Positions 19,832 through 30,024 are shown, counted from the first letter of the stretch. The stretch: 64,000 bases of DNA from Massilia aurea (GCF_024753205.1 NZ_JANUGZ010000003.1:1-64000), one strand, 5' to 3'. Numbers and translations: made by a program. The notes: generated from the letters alone by a model not told the origin.

Positions 19832-22504
19832 ATGGCGACCATTCTGATTGTCGACGACCGGCCCAGCAACCGCAGTTATCTGAGCGCCCTGCTCGGCCTG
19901 ACCGGGCACCGCATCCTCGAAGCCGAAAACGGCGCCTGCGCGCTGGCGATTACGCGCGCCGAGCTGCCTGACCTCATCATCACCGACATCCTGATGCCGA
20001 CGATGGACGGTTACGAGTTCGTCCAGCAGCTGCGCGCCGAGCCGGCGCTGGAAAACACCCGTGTCATCTTCTTCTCGGCCGTGTACTCCGAGCGCGAAAC
20101 GGTGGCGATGGCGGCGCGCTGCGGCGTGACCACAGTGCTGGGCAAGCCGGCCGACCCGCACCGCATCCTCGAGGCTGTCGACGCCGAACTGGGCGTGGCC
20201 GGCGGCGCGCCGGCGCCCTCCCCTGTCACCGAGCCAGAGCACGAGCGCGCCCTGCCGTTCGACCTGGGCGCGCGCCTCGGCGAACTCGAACGCATGTGCA
20301 TGATGCTCGTCGGCGAACGCCGGGTCGAGGCGCTGGCCGCAGCATTTGTCGACGCCGTGCGCCGCGTGCTCGACGCCGATTGCGTTGCCCTGTGCCTGCT
20401 GGGCAGCTCGGAAAGCAGCGTGCGCCATCTGAGCACGTATGGTGTGGACGCCGCCCTGCTGTTGCCATCCGCGCTGGATGAGCACGACCTGCCGGGCGTG
20501 CTGCTGCGCGCCCGGGCGCCATTGCGGCTGGACGCGGACGATACGCTGCTGGCCACGCTGCCCGCCGGCCATCCGCGCGTCGTGCACCTGCTCGGCCTGC
20601 AGGTCCACGACCTGCAGCACCCACTGGGCTGGCTGTATTGCACGCGCGCCGACAACGCTGCGCCCTTCACGGACGAAGAAGAGCGCTGGGCCACGGCGCT
20701 GGCCGCGCAACTGGCGGTGGCCTACGAAAACCTGAACCTGTACGAAGTGGTGCAGCACCACGCGGCGCAGTTGCAGCTCGAGGCCATCGCCCGCGCCGAT
20801 TCCGACGCCGCGCTGCGCGACAGCGAGCACCGGCTGGAACTGGCGCGCCAGGTGTTCGACAGCACCCAGGAAGCGATCCTGATGACCGACGCCGACGCCA
20901 ACATCGTCGCGGCCAATCCGGCCTTCGAAACGATCACCGGGTTCCATGAAGCCGATGTCATGGGGACCAACCCGCGCTTCATGCGCTCGGGCCGGCACGA
21001 CGCCGCGTTCTACGCCAGCATGTGGAACTGCCTCGAAAAAGACGGCCAGTGGCGCGGCGAAATCTGGAACCGCCGCAAGAACGGCGAAATCTACCCGGCC
21101 AGCATGAGCATCAGCGCGGTACGCGACGATGCCGGCAACCTGACGGCCTATGTGTCGGTGTCGACCGATATGTCGGCGCTGAAAGCGGCGCACCACCAGC
21201 TTGATTTCCTGTCGAATCACGACGCGCTGACGCAATTGCCGAACCGCTCGCTGTTCAACGACCGCGTGGGCCAGGCCCTGGCGGCAGCGCGCCAGGATGC
21301 CAGCCAGGTCGCGCTGCTGCTGTTCAACGTCGACCGGCTCTCGCGCATCAACGACAGCCTGGGCCACTCTGCCGGCGACACCGTGCTGCGCGAAGTCGCG
21401 CGCCGCGTCAGCGCGCTGGCTGGCCCGACCGACACCGTGGCGCGCCTGTCGGGCGATGAATTCGTGCTCTTGATGACCGATTTCGACGATACCGACGACG
21501 TCATCTACTGCGCCCAGAAGCTGATCGACGCCGTCGCCGAGCCGCATGGCGTAGGCGGTCACGATCTGGTGGTGACGGGCAGCGTGGGCATCAGCATCTA
21601 TCCGCGCGATGGCGATGCGCCGGGCGACCTGCTCAAGGCGGCCGACGCGGCGCTCACCCACGTCAAGGAATCGGGGCGCAATGGCTTCCGCTTCTTCAAG
21701 GGCGAGATGAATGCCGAGGCGCTGCGCTGGCTGGCGCTGGAAACGCGCCTGCGGCGCGCGATCGAGCGCGACGAGCTGGCGCTGCACTACCAGCCGCAAG
21801 TGTCCCATCTGGACGGCACACTGGTCGGCATGGAAGCCCTGCTGCGCTGGAACAGCGGCGAGATCGGCAATGTCTCGCCGGCCGACTTCATCCCGCTGGC
21901 CGAAGACACGGGCCTGATCCATCCGATCGGCGAATGGGTGATTCGCCAAGCCTGCTTCCAGAACCAGGCCTGGCAGGATGCAGGCCTGGCGCCGGTACGC
22001 GTGGCGGTCAATGTCTCTGCCCACCAGTTCAAGGCCGGCGCCGTCGTCTCGGTGGTGCGCAGCGCGCTGCGCGACAGCGGCCTGGCACCGCGCTGGCTCG
22101 AAGTCGAACTGACCGAAAGCGTGATGCTGGGCGACAGCAGCGCGGCCGAGGCCCAGATGGCCGAACTGCGCGCGCTGGGCGTCTCGCTCTCGCTGGACGA
22201 CTTCGGCACCGGCTACTCATCGCTGGGCTACCTGTCGCGCTTCCCGCTCGACAAACTCAAGATCGACCAGACCTTCGTGCGCAACATCACCAGCGAGCAG
22301 CGCAGCGCAGCGATTGCCCAGGCCACCATCGCGCTGGCCAAGGGCCTGTCGCTGGCCGTCGTGGCCGAAGGCGTCGAGACGATCGGCCAGCGCGATTTTC
22401 TCGGTTTGCTCGGCTGCGACGTGATGCAGGGGTATCTGTATGGCCGCCCTATTCCGGCGCTCGAGATGGCCGGGCTGCTGGCGCTGGGCGGCGTAAAGCT
22501 GTAA
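19832..22504 (+). CDS. Response regulator with GAF, PAS, GGDEF and EAL domains
   Basis: 890 aa. The N-terminal receiver has its acceptor at Asp 52 (ITDILMPTMDG). A GAF-like segment (about 165-305) follows, then a PAS domain (FDSTQEAILMTDADANIV, with the ITGF motif). The cyclase domain carries SGDEF (from Ser 540) instead of GGDEF and lacks the Arg of the RxxD inhibitory site (GPTD). The EAL domain (from Glu 668) keeps [21 protein letters not shown] and AEGVET, so phosphodiesterase activity is likely. Cyclase activity is possible because SGDEF enzymes can be active. It is a single gene followed by a hairpin; no adjacent kinase on the same strand. Confidence 0.93.
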   Translation: MATILIVDDRPSNRSYLSALLGLTGHRILEAENGACALAITRAELPDLIITDILMPTMDGYEFVQQLRAEPALENTRVIFFSAVYSERETVAMAARCGVTTVLGKPADPHRILEAVDAELGVAGGAPAPSPVTEPEHERALPFDLGARLGELERMCMMLVGERRVEALAAAFVDAVRRVLDADCVALCLLGSSESSVRHLSTYGVDAALLLPSALDEHDLPGVLLRARAPLRLDADDTLLATLPAGHPRVVHLLGLQVHDLQHPLGWLYCTRADNAAPFTDEEERWATALAAQLAVAYENLNLYEVVQHHAAQLQLEAIARADSDAALRDSEHRLELARQVFDSTQEAILMTDADANIVAANPAFETITGFHEADVMGTNPRFMRSGRHDAAFYASMWNCLEKDGQWRGEIWNRRKNGEIYPASMSISAVRDDAGNLTAYVSVSTDMSALKAAHHQLDFLSNHDALTQLPNRSLFNDRVGQALAAARQDASQVALLLFNVDRLSRINDSLGHSAGDTVLREVARRVSALAGPTDTVARLSGDEFVLLMTDFDDTDDVIYCAQKLIDAVAEPHGVGGHDLVVTGSVGISIYPRDGDAPGDLLKAADAALTHVKESGRNGFRFFKGEMNAEALRWLALETRLRRAIERDELALHYQPQVSHLDGTLVGMEALLRWNSGEIGNVSPADFIPLAEDTGLIHPIGEWVIRQACFQNQAWQDAGLAPVRVAVNVSAHQFKAGAVVSVVRSALRDSGLAPRWLEVELTESVMLGDSSAAEAQMAELRALGVSLSLDDFGTGYSSLGYLSRFPLDKLKIDQTFVRNITSEQRSAAIAQATIALAKGLSLAVVAEGVETIGQRDFLGLLGCDVMQGYLYGRPIPALEMAGLLALGGVKL

Positions 22505-22516
22505 GTGCTCTTGTGG

Positions 22517-22538
22517 CGCCGCATCTTCTGGTGCGGCG
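22517..22538 (+). terminator. Terminator-like hairpin after the GGDEF-EAL gene
   Basis: CGCCGCA (22517-22523) pairs with TGCGGCG (22532-22538) over an 8-nt loop, 12 nt after the stop; only a short T-containing tail follows, so termination may be partial. Confidence 0.5.
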
Positions 22539-22619
22539 TTCGTTAGCGCAGCCTTAAGCCCAGCCGTGCACGGATGGGCGCGCTGTAAAATGCACCGATC
22601 AAGTCACCGGGAACCCCCA

Positions 22620-25562
22620 ATGAGCAACAAATTCGTACGCGGCGCCTGCCTGGCCGCGTTGGTGTGCGTGTCCTCACTGGCGCACAGTGCGCCGCAGGCC
22701 AGCGCGCCAAAGGCAGCCGTCTCGAAAATGGACGCGCTGCAGCTCGACGCCGTGATCCCGGTCGGCCCGCAGGTCAAGGTCGGCAAGCTGGCCAATGGCC
22801 TGACCTACTACATCCAGCGCAATGCGCGCCCCGAACACAAGCTCGAACTGCGCCTGGTCGTCAAGGCCGGCTCGATCCTGGAAGACGACGACCAGCGCGG
22901 CCTGGCGCACTTCGTCGAGCACATGGCGTTCAATGGCTCGACCAATTTCCGCAAGCACGAGCTGGTGTCGTACCTGCAATCGATCGGCGTGGGCTTCGGC
23001 GCCGACCTGAATGCCTACACCTCGTTCGACGAGACCGTGTACATCCTGCCGATTCCGACCGACAAGCCGCAGAATGTCACCCGCGCCTTCCAGGTGCTGG
23101 AAGACTGGGCCCATGGCGTGAGCTTCGATACTGACGCCATTGACAAGGAGCGCGGCATCATCCTCGAAGAAGCGCGCCTGGGCAAAGGCGCCGCCGACCG
23201 CATGGGCAAGCAGATCTATCCGCGCCTGTTCAACGGCTCGCGCTACGCCGAACGCCTGCCGATCGGCCGCGAAGACGTGCTGCGCAATTTCAAGCCCGAG
23301 ACGCTCAAGCACTTCTACAAGGACTGGTACCGGCCCGACCTGATGGCGGTGGTCGTCGTCGGCGACATCGATCCGGCGCAGGCCGAGAAGCTTGTCAAGC
23401 AGCACTTCACGCGCCTGAAGAATCCGGCCACGCCGCGCCCGCGCGACTACGCCGCGATTCCGGCGCGCGCCGATACCGAGGCCCTGGTCGTGACGGATCC
23501 GGAAGCCGATGGCAATGCGGTGCTGATCCGCTATCCGGTGCAACCGGTGCGCGACCTGGGCACCGTGCGCGCCTACCGCGAAGAGCTGGTGCAGGGCCTG
23601 TTCGCGTCGATGCTCAGTGCGCGCCTGGCCGAGATCTCGCAACTGCCCGATGCACCGTGGCTGGGCGCCAGCAGTTCGCTGGGCAAGCTGACCCCGCGCT
23701 ACCGCGCCTACAACGCGTCGGCCGCCATCGGCCCGCGCGGCGCGCAGCCCGCGATTGCAGCGCTGGTGCAGGAAAACGAACGGGCGCGCCAGCACGGCTT
23801 CGGCGTGCAGGAACTCGAACGCGCCAAGAAAAACCTGATGCGCACCTACGAGCAGGCCTGGAACGAGCGCGCCAAGAGCGATTCGGGCACCTACGCCGCC
23901 GAGTACATCCGCAACTTCCTGCAGGACGAAGCCATCCCCGGCATCGAGACCGAATACCGCTACGTGCAGAACCTGGTGCCCGGCATCACGCAGGCCGAAA
24001 TGAACGCCTACGCGCGCCGCACCATTCCGCAAGACTCGGGCAAGCTGGTGCTGTACACGGGCGTGGCCAAGCCTGACACGCCCACCGGGCCGCAGTTGCT
24101 GGCGGCGGTGAGCGAGGCCGCGCGCCTGCCGGTCGAACCGTACGATGAAAAATTGCTGGCGGCGCGCCTGATGGAACGCCCGGCGCAACCGGGCACGATC
24201 ACGCACGAAGAGCACGATAAGGCGCTGGGCCTGACGCGCTTGAGCCTGTCGAACGGCGTGAAGGTGATCCTGAAACCCACCGACTTCCTGAATGACCAGG
24301 TGGTGCTGAGCGCGGCGCGCCCCGGCGGGCAAAGTCTGTTTCCCGATCAGGACATCCTGAATGCGCGCTTTTCCAATGCGATCGTGGCCAGCATGGGCGT
24401 GAAGGATTTCACGCCGCTGGACATGCGCAAGATCCTGGCGGGCAAGGCGGCCGGCGTGACCGTGGGCCTTGGCAGCTACACCGACGTGATCGCAGGCGCC
24501 TCGGGCGCCACCGACATCGAAACGATGCTGCAGCTGTTGTGGCTGAAGTTCGCGGGCGTGCGCCGCGACGAAGATCTGTTCCACGCGTATATCGACAAGC
24601 AGGCCGAGATTGCGCGCAACGCCAGCGGCCACCCGGGGCGGCGCTTCGGCGACGCTGTGGTGTCGGCGCTGTTTGGCAATCACCCGCGCGCACCCCGCTC
24701 GCTTGAGGCCGACGAGTATGCCAAGATCGACCTCGATCGCAGCATCGCCATCTTCCGCCAGCGTTTCTCGAGCGCGAAGGACATGACGTTCATTCTGGTG
24801 GGCAGCTTCGACGAAAAAGCGATCCGGCCGCTGTTGACCAGCTATCTGGGCACCCTGCCCACGCCCGCGCTGCCGGTGGCGTACCGCGACGTGGGCCTGC
24901 GCCCGGTGACGGGCGTGGTCAAGCGCGAAGTACGCAGCGGCACTGAGCCCAAGAGCAGTATCTCGATCAACTTCACGGGTCCGGCTGAATTCTCGGAGGC
25001 CGAGCAGCTGCGCCTGTCGGCGCTGATCGAAGTGACCAATCTGCGCATCATCGAGGTGCTGCGCGAAAAGATGGCGATGATCTACGGCGGCGGCGCCAGC
25101 GGCGCGCTCAGCAAGATCCCGTACGGGAACTACTCGATCGGCATCAATCTGCCCACCGGGCCGGAAAATGTCGACAAGGTCGTGGCCGCGACGTTTGCCG
25201 AAATCAAGCGCCTGCAAGAAAACGGGCCGGACGCCGCCGAGCTGGAGAAAGTGAAATCCGGCTGGATCCAGAACCACCGCCGCTCGCTGCGCGAGAACGG
25301 TTACTGGGTGGCGAACCTGCAATCGAGCCTGACCGAAGGCACCGACCCGGCGTCGATCCTCAAGGTCGAGCAGCAGGTGGCTGCGCTGACGGCGCAGGAT
25401 GTGCAGGCGGCGGCGCGGCGTTACTTCGACACGAAGAACTATGTGCAGGTGGTGCTCAATCCCGAAGCGGCCGCCAAGGCAGCCAATGTGGCCAAGGCGC
25501 TGCCTGCAGCGCTGCCGGGTCAGCCGGGCCAGCCGGGTCAGCCGACGCTGCCGGGCACCTGA
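22620..25562 (+). CDS. M16 family zinc metallopeptidase (pitrilysin-like), periplasmic
   Basis: 980 aa with a signal peptide (about 1-24, ending AHSA). The first M16 domain has the inverted zinc motif HFVEH (His 97, Glu 100, His 101), with a distal Glu in the IILEEARLG region about 75 residues later. It is therefore catalytically intact. The second half is the inactive M16 partner domain plus the C-terminal M16_C regions (for example RYFDTKNYVQVVLNPE), giving the clam-shell peptidase chamber. The C-terminus is a Pro/Gly-rich repeat (PGQPGQPGQP). It probably degrades peptides in the cell envelope. The ATG at 22620 directly precedes the signal peptide. Confidence 0.93.
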   Translation: MSNKFVRGACLAALVCVSSLAHSAPQASAPKAAVSKMDALQLDAVIPVGPQVKVGKLANGLTYYIQRNARPEHKLELRLVVKAGSILEDDDQRGLAHFVEHMAFNGSTNFRKHELVSYLQSIGVGFGADLNAYTSFDETVYILPIPTDKPQNVTRAFQVLEDWAHGVSFDTDAIDKERGIILEEARLGKGAADRMGKQIYPRLFNGSRYAERLPIGREDVLRNFKPETLKHFYKDWYRPDLMAVVVVGDIDPAQAEKLVKQHFTRLKNPATPRPRDYAAIPARADTEALVVTDPEADGNAVLIRYPVQPVRDLGTVRAYREELVQGLFASMLSARLAEISQLPDAPWLGASSSLGKLTPRYRAYNASAAIGPRGAQPAIAALVQENERARQHGFGVQELERAKKNLMRTYEQAWNERAKSDSGTYAAEYIRNFLQDEAIPGIETEYRYVQNLVPGITQAEMNAYARRTIPQDSGKLVLYTGVAKPDTPTGPQLLAAVSEAARLPVEPYDEKLLAARLMERPAQPGTITHEEHDKALGLTRLSLSNGVKVILKPTDFLNDQVVLSAARPGGQSLFPDQDILNARFSNAIVASMGVKDFTPLDMRKILAGKAAGVTVGLGSYTDVIAGASGATDIETMLQLLWLKFAGVRRDEDLFHAYIDKQAEIARNASGHPGRRFGDAVVSALFGNHPRAPRSLEADEYAKIDLDRSIAIFRQRFSSAKDMTFILVGSFDEKAIRPLLTSYLGTLPTPALPVAYRDVGLRPVTGVVKREVRSGTEPKSSISINFTGPAEFSEAEQLRLSALIEVTNLRIIEVLREKMAMIYGGGASGALSKIPYGNYSIGINLPTGPENVDKVVAATFAEIKRLQENGPDAAELEKVKSGWIQNHRRSLRENGYWVANLQSSLTEGTDPASILKVEQQVAALTAQDVQAAARRYFDTKNYVQVVLNPEAAAKAANVAKALPAALPGQPGQPGQPTLPGT

Positions 25563-25570
25563 TCCGCCAG

Positions 25571-25605
25571 GCGCGCCGGCCTGGGCTTTCGGGCTGCCGG
25601 CGCGC
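25571..25605 (+). other. Strong hairpin downstream of the M16 peptidase gene
   Basis: Perfect 10-bp stem GCGCGCCGGC (25571-25580) / GCCGGCGCGC (25596-25605), 15-nt loop, 9 nt after the stop. No T-run follows, so it may stabilise the 3' end or act as a weak terminator. Confidence 0.5.
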
Positions 25606-25798
25606 ATCGTCTATACTATGCGTGCCCGCAGCGGGCATTCACCCACGTACACATCAACGCCGGCGCCAGGCACCATCGGCGCTCTACTGGTAACAATCCA
25701 TGAGCATGCCCGATCACCCGGTTCACCTGGCCAGCGCCCTGTTGCATGGCGCCCAAGCACACCACCGCGTAATGCCGGCGCACTGAGTCTGCAGCCAC

Positions 25799-28261
25799 AT
25801 GCATTCACCCGACGAATACCGCGCCGAGATCGACCGCCTGCGCAAGACCACGCGCGATCTGGTTGCGATGACTACCCTGCCGGCCATCTGGGGCGACCTG
25901 CCGCCGGAGGGGGTCATCGACAGCCTGGCGAGCTTCCTGCGCACGACGCTGGACCTGGCCCTGGTCGGTATCCACCTGCCGGGCAAGGGCGAGATCGATC
26001 CACTGGACACGATTCGCCTCCGGCGCAACGATGACAATGACGATGATGGGGCGATGCTGGCGGCTGCGCGCGCGGCGCTCGACGCCGCCATCGGGTCGGC
26101 CGACCCGCATGACATGCGGCCCGCGACCCTGCATGCCAACGACGCGCCGCTGCAGTTCGGCACAGCCCGCTTCGGCATTGGCAGCGAGCTTGGCGTCGTG
26201 GTCATCGGCGCGCGGCGCGCCGGCTTTCCGTCCGAACACGAGCGCCTGCTGCTGGGCGTGGCTGCCAACCAGGCCGCTGCCATCCTGCAGCGCCGCCTGG
26301 CAGAACGTGCGCTGGCGCGCAGCGAATCGCGCTTTCTGGACCTGGCCGACGCCGCGCCGGCCATGCTGTGGGTGACTGAGCCCGATGGCAAGCTCTCGTT
26401 CTTGTCGCGCGCCTGGCACGAATTCACGGCCCAGGACCGGGGAACGAGCCTGGCGTTCGGCTGGACGGCAGCCGTGCATCCCGACGAACGCGACGCGGCG
26501 CTACACGCCGTCGTCGATGCCAATGCGCGCCGCGTGCCATTCAGCATGGAGCATCGGCTGCGGCATGTCGTCGATGGGTACCGCTGGGTGATTGCGACAG
26601 GACAGCCGCGCTTTGCGGCGAACGGCGACTTCCTGGGTTTTGTCGGCAACGTGCTCGACATCAGCGACCGCAAGCGCACCGAACAGGCGCTGCACGAGAC
26701 GCGCGACACGCTCGTCACGATGTTCGACGCCCTGCCGGTGGGCGTGGCCGTGGCCGGCCAGGACGGCAAGCTGCTGCTGTCGAACCAGGCAATGCACCGC
26801 TACCTGCCCACCGGCGTGCTGCCGTCACTGGACGAAGAGCGCTACATGCGCTGGACCGCGTTCGATGCAGATGGCCGGCCGCTGGAGCGCCGTGATTTCG
26901 CCGGCGCACGGGCATCGCGCGGCGAGCGCGTCGTGCCGGGCATCGAAGCGCGCTACCTGGGCGACGATGGTGTCGAGATCTGGACGCAGGTGGCAGCCGT
27001 GCCGCTCAAGGGCCGCGACGATGTCACGCGCGGCCACGTGGCGATCGTCACCGACATCGACGCCTTCAAACGCACCGAAGCCGCGCTGCGCCTGGCCGAA
27101 TCCCGCCAGCGCGAACTGTTCGATGAAGTGGCCAAGGCCAACCGCAACCTGAGCGAATTCCTGGCCGTGCTGGCGCACGAACTGCGCAATCCGCTGGCCC
27201 CTTTGATGACGGGCCTGGAATTACTGCGCGTCGGGCCTCGCGACCCCGCCGTGGCGGCCAATGTGCGCGACATGATGGAGCGCCAGGTCCGGCAACTGGC
27301 GCACCTGATCGACGACCTGCTCGACATCGCGCGCGTTACCAACGGCAAGGTGGAGATCCGCAAGACCCGCGTCGACCTGAACGCCATCGTGACCAATGCG
27401 GTCGAGACCAGCCTGCCGCTGATCGACAAGCATCGCCATGCATTCGACCTGCAGCTGCACGCTGCGCCGCTGCCGGTACAGGCCGATGCCACCCGCATCG
27501 CGCAGGTGATTGGCAACCTGTTGACCAATGCGGCCAAGTACACGCCGCCAGGCGGCGTGCTGTCGCTGCGCGTGACGCAGGACGGCGCCCACGCGGTCAT
27601 CACCGTCACCGACAACGGCGTCGGTATTCCCGCCGCCTCGCTGGAATCGGTGTTCGAGATGTTCAGCCAGGTGGGCAGCAACCGTCAGCACGCACAGGGC
27701 GGCCTGGGCATCGGCCTGTCGCTGGTACGACAGCTGGTCGATTTGCATGGCGGCACGGTCAGTGCGCACAGCGAGGGCATCGGCAAGGGCAGCACCTTCG
27801 TGGTCAGGCTCGCGCTCGATGAAACGCCGGCAGCGTCGGCGCCGCTTGAGGAGGTCGCCGCGCAGGACACGCCGGCTGCGCCGGCATTACGCATTCTCGT
27901 CACGGACGACAATGTCGATGCGGCGGTGACGCTGTCGATGCTGCTCGAGATGGAGGGCCACGCCGTTACGGTCGCCCATGACGGCCAGCAGGCGTTGCAG
28001 ATGGCCGCGCAATGCGTTCCAGAAGTGGTGTTTCTCGATATCGGCCTGCCGGACATGTCGGGCCACGACGTGGCGCGCGGCCTGCGGCAGATCGCCGGGC
28101 TCGAGCGCTGCACCATCGTCGCCGTATCGGGCTGGGGCGCGCAGGACGACCTGGCGCGCTCGAGCGCCGCCGGCTTTGATGCACACTTCACCAAGCCGGT
28201 GGACTCGAGCCGGGTGCTCGACTACCTGGCGGTGGTGGCTGCCAGCATGCGCTCGACGTAA
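25799..28261 (+). CDS. Hybrid histidine kinase, cytoplasmic (GAF-PAS-PAS-HisKA-HATPase-REC)
   Basis: 820 aa without TM segments. A GAF-like N-terminal region is followed by a PAS domain (AAPAMLWVTEPDGKLSFLS...DISDRK) and a second PAS. HisKA has phospho-His 460 in LAHELRNPLAP. HATPase has NLLTNAAKYTPPGG, DNGVGI and GGLGIGLSL. A C-terminal receiver has Asp 747 (FLDIGLPDMSG). The HELRNPLAP type and the receiver closely resemble the second half of the large kinase at the right edge of the window, so the two are paralogues. The output partner is not adjacent. The 3' end overlaps the convergent ribE by 40 bp. Confidence 0.92.
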   Translation: MHSPDEYRAEIDRLRKTTRDLVAMTTLPAIWGDLPPEGVIDSLASFLRTTLDLALVGIHLPGKGEIDPLDTIRLRRNDDNDDDGAMLAAARAALDAAIGSADPHDMRPATLHANDAPLQFGTARFGIGSELGVVVIGARRAGFPSEHERLLLGVAANQAAAILQRRLAERALARSESRFLDLADAAPAMLWVTEPDGKLSFLSRAWHEFTAQDRGTSLAFGWTAAVHPDERDAALHAVVDANARRVPFSMEHRLRHVVDGYRWVIATGQPRFAANGDFLGFVGNVLDISDRKRTEQALHETRDTLVTMFDALPVGVAVAGQDGKLLLSNQAMHRYLPTGVLPSLDEERYMRWTAFDADGRPLERRDFAGARASRGERVVPGIEARYLGDDGVEIWTQVAAVPLKGRDDVTRGHVAIVTDIDAFKRTEAALRLAESRQRELFDEVAKANRNLSEFLAVLAHELRNPLAPLMTGLELLRVGPRDPAVAANVRDMMERQVRQLAHLIDDLLDIARVTNGKVEIRKTRVDLNAIVTNAVETSLPLIDKHRHAFDLQLHAAPLPVQADATRIAQVIGNLLTNAAKYTPPGGVLSLRVTQDGAHAVITVTDNGVGIPAASLESVFEMFSQVGSNRQHAQGGLGIGLSLVRQLVDLHGGTVSAHSEGIGKGSTFVVRLALDETPAASAPLEEVAAQDTPAAPALRILVTDDNVDAAVTLSMLLEMEGHAVTVAHDGQQALQMAAQCVPEVVFLDIGLPDMSGHDVARGLRQIAGLERCTIVAVSGWGAQDDLARSSAAGFDAHFTKPVDSSRVLDYLAVVAASMRST

Positions 28262-28854
28262 CGCGCAATCAGGTCGATCTCGAGATTGACGCGCGAACCG
28301 GCCGCCAGGTGACGCAGCGTGGTGACCTCGATCGTGTGCGGAATCAGGTTGATCGAGAAGCGGCAGACTTTCTGGCCGCCCTCGTCCAGGTCGTGCACCC
28401 GGTTGACGGTCAGCGACACGCCATTGACGACAATCGACCCTTTATAGGCCAAAAATTTGCCCAGCTCGTGCGGCGCATCGATGATCAGTTCGCGCGATTC
28501 GCCGACCGGCTCGAAGCTGTGCACGACGCCCAGGCCATCGACGTGGCCCGACACCAGGTGTCCGCCCAGGCGCTCGGCCAGCGTCAGGGCTTTCTCGAGA
28601 TTGACTTCACCGGGTGCGTCAAGGCCCACGGTCTTGTTCAGGCTTTCGCGCGAGACGTCGACCGTGAACCCGGTGGCGCTCTTTTCGGTGACGGTCATGC
28701 AGGCGCCGTTGATGGCGATCGAGTCGCCCAGGCCGACATCGGCCAGCGACAACGGGCCCGCATCGATGGCGAGACGCACGCCGGCGTCCAGGCCGCCGGC
28801 CAGCGGCGCGACGGAAGTGATGGTGCCGACAGCGGCGACGATTCCAGTAAACAT
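28222..28854 (-). CDS. ribE: Riboflavin synthase, alpha chain
   Basis: 210 aa with the two tandem lumazine-binding halves. It starts MFTGIVAAVGTI and contains GDSIAINGACMTV and its repeat copy GSIVVNGVSLTV, plus the SGHVDG motif. It dismutates two lumazines to riboflavin and the ribityl-pyrimidine. It is 6 nt downstream of ribD in the same operon, and its 3' end overlaps the convergent hybrid kinase gene, so expression of the two may interfere. Confidence 0.97.
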   Translation of the reverse strand: MFTGIVAAVGTITSVAPLAGGLDAGVRLAIDAGPLSLADVGLGDSIAINGACMTVTEKSATGFTVDVSRESLNKTVGLDAPGEVNLEKALTLAERLGGHLVSGHVDGLGVVHSFEPVGESRELIIDAPHELGKFLAYKGSIVVNGVSLTVNRVHDLDEGGQKVCRFSINLIPHTIEVTTLRHLAAGSRVNLEIDLIARYVERMLAATTAR

Positions 28855-28860
28855 ACGACG

Positions 28861-30024
28861 TTATTCCTTGTTGGGGGTAGCAGAGGATGGGGAAGCAGCT
28901 TCGGCGAAGCGGGCCAGGATGCGCAGGTCGTCGCCCACGCGCGTGACGTCGTGGAAGCGCAACTGGCGCCGCTCGGTCAGTTGCGTGAGCGGCGGCAGGT
29001 CGAACATGCCCTGCCCCGGGCCGATCAGGCTGGGCGCCAGGTAGACCAGCAGTTCGTCGACGCAGCCTTCGCGCACGAGCGAGGCATTGAGCTTGCTGCC
29101 TGCTTCGACGTGGACTTCATTGACTTCGCGCCGCCCCAGTTCGCGCATCAGCGCCGGCAGGTCGACCTTGCCGTGGGCGTTCGGCAGGTACAGCACCTCG
29201 TGGCCGGCGGCGCGCAGGGCGGCGGCTTTCTCGTCGCCCGGTTGCTCAGCCGCCGCGACGAGCCAGCACGGTTCGCCCTGCAGGATATGCGCATCAAGAT
29301 CGATCTCGAGGCGGCTGTCGACGATCACGCGGCGCGGCTGCATCGGCGTGGCCAGGCCCCGGACGGTGAGCTGCGGGTTATCGGCCTTGACGGTGCCGAT
29401 GCCGGTGACGATCGCGCTGGCCCGGGCGCGCCAGGCATGGCCGTCGGCGCGCGCATCCGGCCCGGTGATCCACTGGCTTTCGCCGCCGGCCAGGGCCGTG
29501 GCGCCATCCAGGCTGGCGGCCACTTTGAGGCGCACCCACGGCAGGCCGCGCACCATGCGCGAGAAGAAGCCGATATTCAATTCCTGCGCTTCGCGCGCCA
29601 TGATGCCGGAACGCACTGCGATGCCCGCCGCTTCCAGCTGCGCCAGGCCGCGCCCAGCGACGAGCGGATTGGGATCGACCATGGCGGCGACCACGCGCCC
29701 CAGGCCGGCAGCAATCAGCGCGTCCGAACAAGGCGGCGTGCGGCCGTGGTGGCTGCACGGTTCGAGCGTAACATAAGCCGTGGCGCCACGCACGTCGTTG
29801 CCGCGCGCGGCGGCGTCGCGCAGCGCTTGGATTTCTGCGTGCGCCTGGCCGGCCGGTTGCGTGTGGCCGGCGCCGATGACGATGTCGTTCTTGACGATCA
29901 CGCAGCCGATGCGCGGATTGGGCGCCGTGATGAACATGCCGCGCGCCGCCCAGGCCAGCGCCGCGGCCATGCCTTCGGTGTCGTTGAGAATGGGTTGGCT
30001 GTCGTGCGTCACGTGGTCTTTCAT
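28861..30024 (-). CDS. ribD: Bifunctional pyrimidine deaminase/reductase
   Basis: 387 aa. The N-terminal cytidine-deaminase-like domain has AGQAHAEIQAL and PCSHHGRTPPC (zinc ligands His and two Cys, catalytic Glu). The C-terminal reductase domain begins near WVRLKVAASLDG and includes TGIGTVKADNP and HVEAGSKLNASL. It carries out deamination and side-chain reduction of the GTP cyclohydrolase II product. It lies 51 nt after a pilin gene on the same strand and directly before ribE. Confidence 0.97.
   Translation of the reverse strand: MKDHVTHDSQPILNDTEGMAAALAWAARGMFITAPNPRIGCVIVKNDIVIGAGHTQPAGQAHAEIQALRDAAARGNDVRGATAYVTLEPCSHHGRTPPCSDALIAAGLGRVVAAMVDPNPLVAGRGLAQLEAAGIAVRSGIMAREAQELNIGFFSRMVRGLPWVRLKVAASLDGATALAGGESQWITGPDARADGHAWRARASAIVTGIGTVKADNPQLTVRGLATPMQPRRVIVDSRLEIDLDAHILQGEPCWLVAAAEQPGDEKAAALRAAGHEVLYLPNAHGKVDLPALMRELGRREVNEVHVEAGSKLNASLVREGCVDELLVYLAPSLIGPGQGMFDLPPLTQLTERRQLRFHDVTRVGDDLRILARFAEAASPSSATPNKE

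Noticed and set aside
22674..25607. Very long open frame antisense to the M16 peptidase gene, and similar ones opposite other GC-rich genes (7118-9445, 19826-22024)
   Set aside because: Their products are Arg/Gln/His/Ala-rich low-complexity translations with no motif. They arise from codon bias on the opposite strand of clearly real genes.
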